Assembly: GCA_937891045.1 (NCBI GenBank)
Contig: CALBEV010000104.1
Span: 1-30,093 of the forward strand
Direction: 5' to 3'
From: an uncultured Burkholderiales bacterium
Lineage (GTDB): Bacteria; Pseudomonadota; Gammaproteobacteria; Burkholderiales; Burkholderiaceae
DNA length: 30,093 nucleotides
Shown here: in pieces, positions 16,067-21,551 of the stretch
Numbering within the stretch: the first letter of the stretch is position 1
Layout of the letters: every line of letters starts with the position of its first letter
Translations under genes and position numbers: made by a program
Notes under the pieces: model-generated
Databases searched by the model: none
Told to the model about the DNA's origin: nothing
The model's input: the letters and a program-made list of their open reading frames with translations, nothing else

Positions 16067-16287
16067 TTCAAAAGCGCCTGAACTTCCCTCTCAAGCTGCT
16101 CGCTACTGACCAAGGTGGATTGGCCTGAGTCAATCTCAGCAGCCCGGCGACTAGCCTCCGCAAGCCAAGCCTCTTGGGTATCACTTTCCGAGGCGATATC
16201 CAGACTATCGAGCAATAAATGCAGCAAGTGGGCACGCTCAGTTTTGGGCAGGCCAAGCACAGTTTGTTCGAGGGTTAATGAATTCAT
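16063..16287 (-). CDS. Putative addiction-module antitoxin (unstable antitoxin family, PF09720-like)
   Basis: The 74-residue protein has LPKTERAHLLHLLLDSL followed by AWLAEASRRAAEIDSG and a short C-terminal EREVQALLK tail. This is the layout of the small 'addiction module component' antitoxins that pair with ParE/RelE-type toxins: the first part is a helical dimerisation region and the tail binds the toxin. The toxin frame lies directly downstream and overlaps the stop codon. A 6-bp inverted repeat sits at the start codon and could be an operator. Confidence 0.8.
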   Translation of the reverse strand: MNSLTLEQTVLGLPKTERAHLLHLLLDSLDIASESDTQEAWLAEASRRAAEIDSGQSTLVSSEQLEREVQALLK

Positions 16288-16303
16288 GGAGTAATGCTAC
16301 TCC
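16288..16303. promoter_or_regulatory. Inverted repeat at the antitoxin start, possible operator
   Basis: GGAGTA/TACTCC with a 4-base spacer lies immediately 5' of the antitoxin ATG. On the minus strand its GGAGTA half could also serve as a ribosome binding site, so the hairpin might affect translation. Its function is inferred from position only. Confidence 0.35.
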
Positions 16304-16461
16304 AGCAAAAAGAGCTTGTCATCGGCTTTAATTGCTAAAAACCCACTTGCCATACACCAATACTGCCTTGATGTTGTCGTCAGGGTAAATGCCTTCATCC
16401 TGAAGGCATCAAATCTTGCGGCTAAGCGTGCGGGCACGCACTCATCAAGCAGAATGCGCAT
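16297..16461 (-). pseudogene. Truncated DUF5615 PIN-like toxin gene
   Basis: The frame starts MRILLDECVPARL, nearly identical to the start of the intact DUF5615 gene at 16784-17110. It then jumps directly to AARFDAF, which in the intact copy lies about 30 residues later. After AARFDAF the similarity ends and the frame continues into unrelated sequence to a stop at 16297. The break coincides with a perfect inverted repeat at 16389-16409. It overlaps the DUF433 gene by 17 bases, exactly as in the intact pair. In another minus-strand frame the sequence after the break reads DDNIKAVLVYGKWVFSN and a stop, perhaps the end of a different gene. Confidence 0.75.
16389..16409. repeat. Perfect inverted repeat at the breakpoint of the truncated toxin gene
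   Basis: ATGCCTTCA and TGAAGGCAT form 9-bp perfect arms around TCC. One arm belongs to the conserved DUF5615 sequence encoding DAF; the other has no counterpart in the intact copy, so the repeat probably arose with the rearrangement. Confidence 0.8.
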
Positions 16462-16663
16462 CGGCCACCAGGGACACCCTGGCCTTCTCAAGAACGCCTA
16501 CGGCCTGCCCCCGTGTGACAGACGGGAACTGCTTTAAAAACACATCCAACGAATCGCCATCTTCCAAGTAATCGAAAAGGTTTTGGATTGGCACTCGTGT
16601 CCCCGCAAAAACGGGGGCTCCGCTTTTAATATCGGGATCAACAGTGATGAGGTTGCTGGTCAT
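16445..16663 (-). CDS. DUF433 antitoxin-like protein, copy 1
   Basis: The 72-residue protein has ITVDPDIKSGAPVFAGTRVP and LFDYLEDGDSLDVFLKQFP, the DUF433 pattern with a winged or helix-turn-helix DNA-binding region. DUF433 proteins pair with DUF5615 PIN-like proteins as presumed type II toxin-antitoxin modules. It starts 11 bases after the end of an attC-like site. Its DUF5615 partner, overlapping by 17 bases, is truncated. It is clearly related to the DUF433 protein at 17094-17312, so the two cassettes share ancestry. Confidence 0.85.
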   Translation of the reverse strand: MTSNLITVDPDIKSGAPVFAGTRVPIQNLFDYLEDGDSLDVFLKQFPSVTRGQAVGVLEKARVSLVADAHSA

Positions 16664-16673
16664 GGGGAGGCTC

Positions 16674-16789
16674 CGTCAGCATTTCAGCTGAGCTGGTTTA
16701 CCCGCCGGGGTGGTTTTGGGGAGGTTCGTGGGTAATTGGAAGGCTTGGTGCGCTTGGGGGCATCGGTCCGCTTGAGCGAGGGGTTAGGC
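16674..16789 (-). other. attC-like site (degenerate R')
   Basis: The right end GTTAGGC (16783-16789) is a perfect R'' complement and contains the stop codon of the DUF5615 gene. The left arm reads CAGCTCAGCTGAAATGCTGAC on the minus strand over its last bases before 16674. It aligns with the L'-R' arm of the site at 20467-20525 but has lost the GTT core. A long middle part encodes the NPSLKR-type peptide often seen when attC is translated. Confidence 0.6.
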
Positions 16790-17110
16790 CTCAGTGCGCA
16801 ACAGCACATAGCTGCCTTGCTTGTGGCTCGATAAAGCGGCTTCAAGTTCCGGAACAAGAGGCAGCAGGTATGGCAGCTCATTTGAAAGCGCGTCCAGGAC
16901 GAAGACCGAAACCGGCAGAGTTGATGTGTTCTGTTGATAAGGGAGATTCTTGTCGACTGTTATGAAGGCATCAAATCTTGCTGCTGCGAGCGCCAACAGC
17001 TTCCCATTCTTTACGCCGGACCAGCCTTCCTGAGTAAACGTGGATACCTGGTGCGATGGAAGTGCCCTCCGCAAGCGTGCGGGCACGCACTCATCAAGCA
17101 GCAGGCGCAT
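16784..17110 (-). CDS. DUF5615 PIN-like toxin
   Basis: The 108-residue protein starts MRLLLDECVPARLRRAL, where the first acidic residues (DE) match the PIN-like active site. WSGVKNGKLLALAAARFDAFITVDKNLPYQQ has the conserved central lysine/asparagine and the TVDKN motif. The family is predicted to be a nuclease toxin paired with DUF433. The gene overlaps the DUF433 gene by 17 bases, and its stop codon lies inside the following attC site. The frame is complete, so this pair is probably functional. Confidence 0.87.
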   Translation of the reverse strand: MRLLLDECVPARLRRALPSHQVSTFTQEGWSGVKNGKLLALAAARFDAFITVDKNLPYQQNTSTLPVSVFVLDALSNELPYLLPLVPELEAALSSHKQGSYVLLRTEA

Positions 17111-17312
17111 CTGCAGCCAAGCTCTGACGCGCAGCCTCTAGTACAGCTACTGCGCGCTCGCGGGACACAGAGGGAAAGTCCTCAAGGAAGTCCTCTAGCG
17201 AGGAGGAGCCTTCCAAGTAGTCGAACAAGTTCTTCACGGGGACGCGCGTTCCCGCGAAGCACAGGGCACCACTCATGATTTCAGGGTCTCGCGTGACGAT
17301 TGCAGAGTCCAT
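17094..17312 (-). CDS. DUF433 antitoxin-like protein, copy 2
   Basis: The 72-residue protein reads IVTRDPEIMSGALCFAGTRVP, then LFDYLEGSSSLEDFLEDFPSV and a VLEAARQSL end, the full DUF433 layout. CCAGGGA/GGAGG-like bases before the ATG at 17312 (CTGGAGGTGCAT) give a good ribosome binding site. It is the presumed antitoxin for the DUF5615 protein encoded directly downstream. An upstream extension of the frame runs through a candidate attC and is not part of the gene. Confidence 0.87.
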   Translation of the reverse strand: MDSAIVTRDPEIMSGALCFAGTRVPVKNLFDYLEGSSSLEDFLEDFPSVSRERAVAVLEAARQSLAADAPAA

Positions 17313-17356
17313 ATGCACCTCCAGGGAAAAGAGTTTAGCGCTTGAAGCGCTGCGGT

Positions 17357-17463
17357 CCGGATTTCTCGATCGCCCGCTCAACGACTGTTGCAAATTGCTC
17401 ACCGAGTTGTGGACTGATCTTCGCCGTACCAGCGTCGATATCGGCGATTCGATCCGGTTAAGC
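17357..17463 (-). other. Degenerate attC-like site
   Basis: GTTAAGC (17457-17463) fits the R'' complement. The arms GGCGATTCGATCCGG (17443-17457) and CCGGATTTCTCGATCGCC (17357-17374) are complementary with a short bulge. No clean GTT core remains at the left end. Confidence 0.5.
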
Positions 17464-17469
17464 GAGCGG

Positions 17470-18006
17470 CTAGTCCGCATCCGGGTGCTCAGCAATTCCA
17501 GCAAGCATTGCAGGCGCAATGATGCGATGAGCTGGGGTGACCGGCAACATATACAAGCGACCTAAAAGGTTCTTGACGTGAACAACAGTGGTGAGCGTGA
17601 CCTCGACGGTCTTGCAACCCGGCAAGAGCCTCCTGTGGACGCTGAGGACAACATTTAGATGTTTGTCTCGATCACCAAGCAGCACCTCGTCGAAGGAGTT
17701 CTCAAAGAGAGTAAAGATTCCGATGCGATCGCCAGGCTTGTAGGTTTTCGTCTCTCTCGTTCGTTCCAGGTTGTCGAGCGCACCCAGGTTCTTCAAGCCG
17801 AACAGTTGGACGACACGATTTCGAGCGCTCATGGCTGTGTTGACCCACCGCGGAGTCGTCGCCGCTGCTGCCAAGAAGTGCTCAAGCGCAGACCGATCCA
17901 CTCTTGCGGAGTTGATGCGCCAAGCGTCATAGAAGCTGGCGCCCTCCAACAACTCGGCCACTCGGCTGTTCAGCGGCACTTCGGTTTCGCGGGGAGTGTG
18001 TTTCAT
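17470..18006 (-). CDS. DUF2867 domain-containing protein
   Basis: The protein of about 178 residues has FYDAWRI near the start, a central TYKPGDRIGIFTLF and a C-terminal VHVKNLLGRLYMLPVTPAHRIIAP, the signature of DUF2867. No membrane segment or signal peptide is evident, so it should be cytoplasmic. The function of the domain is unknown. An ATG at 18018 lies within the R' end of the attC-like site (ATGTTAGAC); the ATG four codons later (18006, MKHTPRE) is preferred because cassette genes start outside the recombination site. It forms a single-gene cassette. Confidence 0.8.
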   Translation of the reverse strand: MKHTPRETEVPLNSRVAELLEGASFYDAWRINSARVDRSALEHFLAAAATTPRWVNTAMSARNRVVQLFGLKNLGALDNLERTRETKTYKPGDRIGIFTLFENSFDEVLLGDRDKHLNVVLSVHRRLLPGCKTVEVTLTTVVHVKNLLGRLYMLPVTPAHRIIAPAMLAGIAEHPDAD

Positions 18007-18009
18007 CCG

Positions 18010-18103
18010 GTCTAACATTTGAATTGATAGTTGGAAAGTTTGACGCGCTTGGGGGCTTCAATGGCGACAAGGGCGACGGGGGGTGGCTGGTTTGGCATGA
18101 CTA
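18010..18103 (-). other. attC-like site, right arm degenerate
   Basis: GTCTAAC (18010-18016, GTTAGAC on the minus strand) is a good R'. The adjoining minus-strand arm TCAATTCAAAT matches TCAATTTGAAC of the site at 21044-21107. The opposite end near 18091-18103, at the stop of the upstream gene, has no clean RYYYAAC. Confidence 0.55.
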
Positions 18104-18517
18104 ATCCGCTGTTTGCCAATGCCACGCACCCCAGATGGCAAACCCAGCCAGTGCGTGGTGAGTGAAGTCCAAAACCGATTGGAGACCCAAGGGCTCACCG
18201 CAAACCATGTGGACGATGTTGTGCGCCAAAAAGAACAGTCCATAAAGGACACTGAGAATAAATATACTGACCTTGGCTGTGCGACATGAACGGGCATGCA
18301 CCGTGACCTGAACAAGCGCATTAAGGCAAAACATCACGATGAGAACTTGCAGGCCAAGAGGGCCAGGGTCTTCGCGAAGCACCTTAGTCAGTGCTTCATA
18401 TTGACCATTCATGGCGTACTGCAAAGGGCTTAGCATCAGCATGGCTAGCAAAAGCGCCAGCATGCTGCCCCATGAAGTGGCAATGATGGCGCGGTAATTG
18501 GGTTCATTTACATGCAC
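18101..18517 (-). CDS. Cassette-encoded membrane protein, about four helices
   Basis: I do not recognise the family. The product of about 138 residues has hydrophobic segments around SMLALLLAMLMLSPL, GLQVLIVMFCLNALVQV, VSIFILSVLYGLFFLA and HHALAGFAIWGAWHW, with histidines in the last two (HNIVHM, THHA). It should lie in the inner membrane. A GTG at 18517 preceded by TTGGAG at a 6-base distance is the best start; a TTG at 18529 is possible. It lies between two attC-like sites. Confidence 0.72.
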   Translation of the reverse strand: MHVNEPNYRAIIATSWGSMLALLLAMLMLSPLQYAMNGQYEALTKVLREDPGPLGLQVLIVMFCLNALVQVTVHARSCRTAKVSIFILSVLYGLFFLAHNIVHMVCGEPLGLQSVLDFTHHALAGFAIWGAWHWQTAD

Positions 18518-18535
18518 TGGCAACTCCAAAATACA

Positions 18536-18647
18536 GAATAACGTTGGAGGTAACCGGGCCGTTGCGGTGTGAGGCTAAAGGCCCAGAATGAAATAGCGAG
18601 ATTTTGGCCGCACGCCGCAATGGGTCCGGTTGACCACGAGCTTATGC
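18536..18647 (-). other. Long attC site (112 bp)
   Basis: The ends are GAATAAC (18536-18542; GTTATTC on the minus strand) and CTTATGC (18641-18647). The arms AACCGGGCCGTTGCGGTGT (18552-18570) and CACGCCGCAATGGGTCCGGTT fold into a stem of about 18 pairs with few mismatches. The GNAT stop codon (TAA, 18642-18644) is inside the R'' end. Confidence 0.75.
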
Positions 18648-19055
18648 GGCATTGCGCATTGATACCACTGACATCAGACGTTTTGGCATACGGAAGCCTC
18701 TTTCGAGAAAGAACGCCTCGGTCTCCTGAAATGGGGTGGCGTAAATGGGAACACCACGGCACTTCTCGACCACATGCGCCAACAATGATGAACCAATGCC
18801 CCGGTGTTGATGACTCGGACGTACGACAAGCTCACCGACAAAGGTTGAGAATGCGCCATCCGTGAAGGCACTGACGTAACCAACGAGTACGCCCTCAGAG
18901 TCTCGGCAATAGGCAATGATCGGATAGGCCGACAATGATCTTTCGATCTCTGCTGCGTCGTAATTAGTCTCTTTACCCCATCCCACAGAGGCCATCAAAT
19001 TAGCAACCTCTTTTGGGGCGACGTTCTTGTCTGAAATTACCTTGAAACTAGACAT
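18642..19055 (-). CDS. GNAT-family N-acetyltransferase
   Basis: The 137-residue protein carries the acetyl-CoA-binding motif A in VVRPSHQHRGIGSSLL (about residues 77-92; Q83, R85-G86, G88). GVLVGYVSAF before it and FFLERGF after it complete the GNAT fold. The acceptor is unknown; small-molecule or protein acetylation are both possible, and acetyltransferases are common cassette cargo. AGGAGATTGCA before the ATG gives a strong ribosome binding site. The stop codon is embedded in the attC site downstream. Confidence 0.88.
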   Translation of the reverse strand: MSSFKVISDKNVAPKEVANLMASVGWGKETNYDAAEIERSLSAYPIIAYCRDSEGVLVGYVSAFTDGAFSTFVGELVVRPSHQHRGIGSSLLAHVVEKCRGVPIYATPFQETEAFFLERGFRMPKRLMSVVSMRNAA

Positions 19056-19084
19056 TGCAATCTCCTACGGAAGTGAATGCAGCG

Positions 19085-19154
19085 GCATAACATGAAGGTA
19101 GCCGGCCTTGCGTGGCTTTATACGCAAGGTACGTGTTGACCGCAGGGTTTTAGC
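19085..19154 (-). other. attC site
   Basis: GCATAAC (19085-19091; R' GTTATGC on the minus strand) and GTTTTAGC (19147-19154, divergent R'') bound an inner stem CCTTGCGT/ACGCAAGG with ATAAAGCC in the loop. The loop and both flanks align with the site at 19820-19889. The stop codon of the upstream gene (19150-19152) lies in R''. Confidence 0.78.
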
Positions 19155-19800
19155 CCTTGACTTGCTTGGGAGCACGATCAATTTCAATGCCCAGCCCCTT
19201 AAATTTCTGAACGTAGGGGATAACAACAAGTGCGATGGCAGCACCTACCAACGTTATGCGCTCCGTGGTGAGAAGGGTGATACCGTAACGCGAGCATACT
19301 AAATCGGCGGTTGCAACGGCAACAGCGAACGCAGAGGCGGAAAAGCAGACGACAAAGAATCGGTCTGTCGTTCCCTTTTTCTCTTCAGCCAGCATTTCCT
19401 TTTTCTCGGCGATCCGAGCTGACGAGAGTGACTCGAACTGCAAGAACGAAGAAGATGGAACTTGCTTTGGTTCTCCATCTTCCCCCGGTGTATAGAAGTC
19501 AAACCCCACACCCGATTGGGCGGGGGTAACGACAAATCCGCGAACCGCTTTATCTCTCAAGGCTGCTATGTAGCGCCGTACCTGTTCTGTGGCGCGGGAT
19601 AGCGTATTTGGATCGTTAAGCCCCTTAATCTCGATGATCGCCAGAAGCTCATTTGTCTTTGGATCAAGGAGAGCAAAATCCGGTCGATACCTCCGGCCGT
19701 CACCGATTGCCTGGAACACCGGCTCATAAATTACCGACGATTTGGGGAATCCCAACTCGGAAAGGTAATGGAAAAATTGTTCTTCGACCTTAGATTCCAT
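19150..19800 (-). CDS. Membrane-anchored PD-(D/E)XK nuclease-like protein
   Basis: The 216-residue protein has an N-terminal restriction-endonuclease-like core. P40-D41 in RYRPDFALLD, E57-x-K59 in AIIEIKG, and a following helix with ATEQVRRYIAAL (Q73, Y77) match the motifs of PD-(D/E)XK enzymes such as the HsdR N-terminal type. Two hydrophobic helices follow (about 148-170 and 181-197), ending in a short KFKGLGIEIDRAP tail. A nuclease-like domain followed by two membrane helices suggests a membrane-tethered effector that cuts incoming or host DNA, but this is inference. The ATG at 19800 with AAAGG upstream is preferred to a TTG at 19818. It is a single-gene cassette whose stop lies in attC. 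No close family known to me. Confidence 0.8.
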   Translation of the reverse strand: MESKVEEQFFHYLSELGFPKSSVIYEPVFQAIGDGRRYRPDFALLDPKTNELLAIIEIKGLNDPNTLSRATEQVRRYIAALRDKAVRGFVVTPAQSGVGFDFYTPGEDGEPKQVPSSSFLQFESLSSARIAEKKEMLAEEKKGTTDRFFVVCFSASAFAVAVATADLVCSRYGITLLTTERITLVGAAIALVVIPYVQKFKGLGIEIDRAPKQVKG

Positions 19801-19819
19801 CGGAGACCTTTCAGACAAG

Positions 19820-19889
19820 GGTTAACGTAGAAGTTACAGGCGCTGCGCGGCTTTATCGCGCAGCATCCGTTTGGACTGCCGGGTTATGC
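19820..19889 (-). other. attC site
   Basis: GTTATGC (19883-19889) is the R'' complement, and GGTTAAC (19820-19826) gives GTTAACC as R'. The inner stem GCTGCGCG/CGCGCAGC surrounds ATAAAGC. The L' arm TGTAACTTCTACGTTA is a typical attC arm. Confidence 0.8.
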
Positions 19890-19893
19890 CTCT

Positions 19894-20406
19894 TCATCTA
19901 ACGCGCTCGGCGAGTGCAGTTGCGATTTCTGCGGCTGCTTCGGAAAGACCTTTGCGCATTACTCTGTCTGCTGGCGAACCGGCAGCTCCACCGAACCCGT
20001 TTTGCCAAGTAACACCGGCCAAGACTTGACCGTCGTGCGTGCTATTCATCCGGGCGCTCGCGCTTTGGGGCTGTTGATCGTATCCGCCGCCGCCACGAAC
20101 AACAAGAAATGCATCAATTCCTTGGTCTTTAAGTTTGGCTAATCCCTCAGGGCGCGTAATTTCAACTTCATTTAGGTTGAGCCGGATCATCATGCTTGAT
20201 GTCGTCGTTGAGTCGATGACGGTGAATCCTCGATTTAACAACTCAACCCCAACGGCATCTGCAAGCAGACCACCCCCAGGGGCAAATGCGATGACCTTTA
20301 CTGTGTGTTTCGTCTGACTGCTGACCGGCAAAGTTGACACCTTTGATGAGGCGCACCCCCAGAGGAGGGCTGTAGAAAACAGTACAAGTGCGATTTGTAT
20401 TCTCAT
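19894..20406 (-). CDS. Cassette-encoded lipoprotein of unknown function
   Basis: The 170-residue protein has a lipoprotein signal: MRIQIALVLFSTALLWGC with the lipidated cysteine at residue 18, followed by ASS, which favours outer-membrane sorting. The mature part shows GGGLLADAVGVELLNRGFTVID and a repeated-strand pattern with DAFLVVRGGGG, then a helical C-terminus. This vaguely resembles periplasmic lipoproteins of the CsgG/LPP20 type fold, but I cannot assign a family. AAAAGGA lies about 8 bases before the ATG. It is a single-gene cassette flanked by attC sites. Confidence 0.8.
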   Translation of the reverse strand: MRIQIALVLFSTALLWGCASSKVSTLPVSSQTKHTVKVIAFAPGGGLLADAVGVELLNRGFTVIDSTTTSSMMIRLNLNEVEITRPEGLAKLKDQGIDAFLVVRGGGGYDQQPQSASARMNSTHDGQVLAGVTWQNGFGGAAGSPADRVMRKGLSEAAAEIATALAERVR

Positions 20407-20466
20407 GTGAGTTTTCCTTTTGAAAAATGAACGTACGTTAAGAAAGCGTAGAGGGAGTTCTGCGAG

Positions 20467-20525
20467 GCATAACGTTCGAGCTAAGCTGACCCGCTACGGC
20501 ATGCAGCTTGAGCGAGGGGTTAGGC
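20467..20525 (-). other. attC site
   Basis: The minus strand has R'' GCCTAAC and R' GTTATGC (plus-strand GTTAGGC at 20519-20525 and GCATAAC at 20467-20473). Between them the arms CTCGCTCAAGCTG and CAGCTTAGCTCGAAC form the imperfect stem typical of attC. Length 59 bp. Confidence 0.88.
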
Positions 20526-20551
20526 CGCAACGTGCGAGTCTGCAAGAACAT

Positions 20552-21016
20552 TTACGGCCGCTCTTGAGACTTCGGACGTAGAACGTACGCAAGGAGCAGG
20601 CCTGCCGGCCACCATGCGATTGTCTTCAGGCCTTCCGACCAAGCTGATGCGGACACGAGCAGCGCTCCAACCGTGAAAGCCAGCGAACTTGAGGTTAGAA
20701 GAATTGACGAAACCTCTGCATGGATGAGTTCACGCCAGTGCTGCGCACGTGCATGGACAGAGAACCATTGGGATTGATGTGCGATCACCGTGACGACAAG
20801 GTACAAGACAAGACAACCTACGATAGGAAGAACTACTTGCCTGTAATCCAAGAGTGCAACGAGGGTGGCGAATGACTTGGTTGTGAACATCGAGTCCTCG
20901 AGACTTTTCGCTTCGAAGTTCGACACACCAAGAACTACGAATGCGCAGCAAACCATGATTAGTAGGTTAGCGTAGACGCGTTGTGCGAAGGTGGGTTGGT
21001 ATGGTGAGAACCACAT
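20552..21016 (-). CDS. Cassette-encoded membrane protein, four predicted helices
   Basis: The family is unknown to me. The 154-residue protein has hydrophobic segments near VYANLLIMVCCAFVVLGV, VVLPIVGCLVLYLVVTVIA, ILLTSSSLAFTVGALLV and IAWWPAGLLLAYVL, with a polar loop (about 80-100, HARAQHWRELIHAE) between the second and third. It should be an inner-membrane protein. The ribosome binding site before the ATG at 21016 is weak. It lies between two of the best attC sites, so it is a clear single-gene cassette. Confidence 0.75.
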   Translation of the reverse strand: MWFSPYQPTFAQRVYANLLIMVCCAFVVLGVSNFEAKSLEDSMFTTKSFATLVALLDYRQVVLPIVGCLVLYLVVTVIAHQSQWFSVHARAQHWRELIHAEVSSILLTSSSLAFTVGALLVSASAWSEGLKTIAWWPAGLLLAYVLRPKSQERP

Positions 21017-21043
21017 GTTTGTTGACGGGGTAGGTGTCTTGCG

Positions 21044-21107
21044 GCCTAACGTTCAAATTGAGGGGCTGCGCGCTTTGGCGCTGTCCCGCTCGATTGCACG
21101 GTTAGGC
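21044..21107 (-). other. attC site (best example in the array)
   Basis: GCCTAAC (21044-21050) and GTTAGGC (21101-21107) are perfect ends. On the minus strand the arms TGCAATCGAGCGGGACAGCGC and GCGCGCAGCCCCTCAATTTGA pair with the usual bulges. The 64-bp site follows the textbook attC layout. Confidence 0.92.
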
Positions 21108-21164
21108 CCACCACGCAACCTAGGTGGAGAATCGCTGCCACTGGCATTGAGCGCGATAGCTCTC

Positions 21165-21503
21165 TCATTTATCGACCTTAAGATTTTCCAGGGACCACGT
21201 TCGGTCAGCATTCTCGGCAATTTCGCACATCCACGAAGTACGCAACATGGCTCCGAATCCGTTCTGAGCATCAACGAACCCACGCACTCTATAAACCCCA
21301 TTACCGAGGTGTACTACGGAAACTCCAGGTTCTGTGCTACTAGGGAATTCCGCAGAAGATGGGGCACGAAGCCGACTTCTCACCGGATCCTGACACATGA
21401 CAAACGCCGAGGTTTCCTGTCCGCCATTCTGAGGGTTGCGGGGTTCTCCGCATCCGCTGACTAGAGCCGAACAAATTACCGAGCCAAGAATAATTTTCTT
21501 CAT
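21165..21503 (-). CDS. Cassette-encoded small lipoprotein
   Basis: The 112-residue protein has a lipoprotein signal (MKKIILGSVICSALVSGC, lipidated Cys18). The mature part contains CQDPVRSRLRAPSSAEFPS, a GNGVYRVRGFVDAQNGFGA segment and RTSWMCEIAEN. The combination of RLRAP..A.FP with VDAQN.FGA occurs in small lipoproteins of phages, plasmids and islands; its function is not known to me. The two cysteines around these motifs could form a disulfide. GAAAGG precedes the ATG. Confidence 0.8.
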   Translation of the reverse strand: MKKIILGSVICSALVSGCGEPRNPQNGGQETSAFVMCQDPVRSRLRAPSSAEFPSSTEPGVSVVHLGNGVYRVRGFVDAQNGFGAMLRTSWMCEIAENADRTWSLENLKVDK

Positions 21504-21526
21504 ATACCTTTCTCCGTTTTTAAAAA

Positions 21527-21550
21527 GCCTAGCGCTGGAGCTAAGCGGCC
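21527..21550 (-). other. Truncated attC-like site
   Basis: The minus-strand sequence GCTTAGCTCCAGCGCTAGGC matches the L'-R' arm of the site at 20467-20525 (GCTTAGCTCGAACGTTATGC) with changes in the core. The opposite arm is missing; the stop of the next gene is only 2 bases away. Confidence 0.55.
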
Positions 21551-21551
21551 A

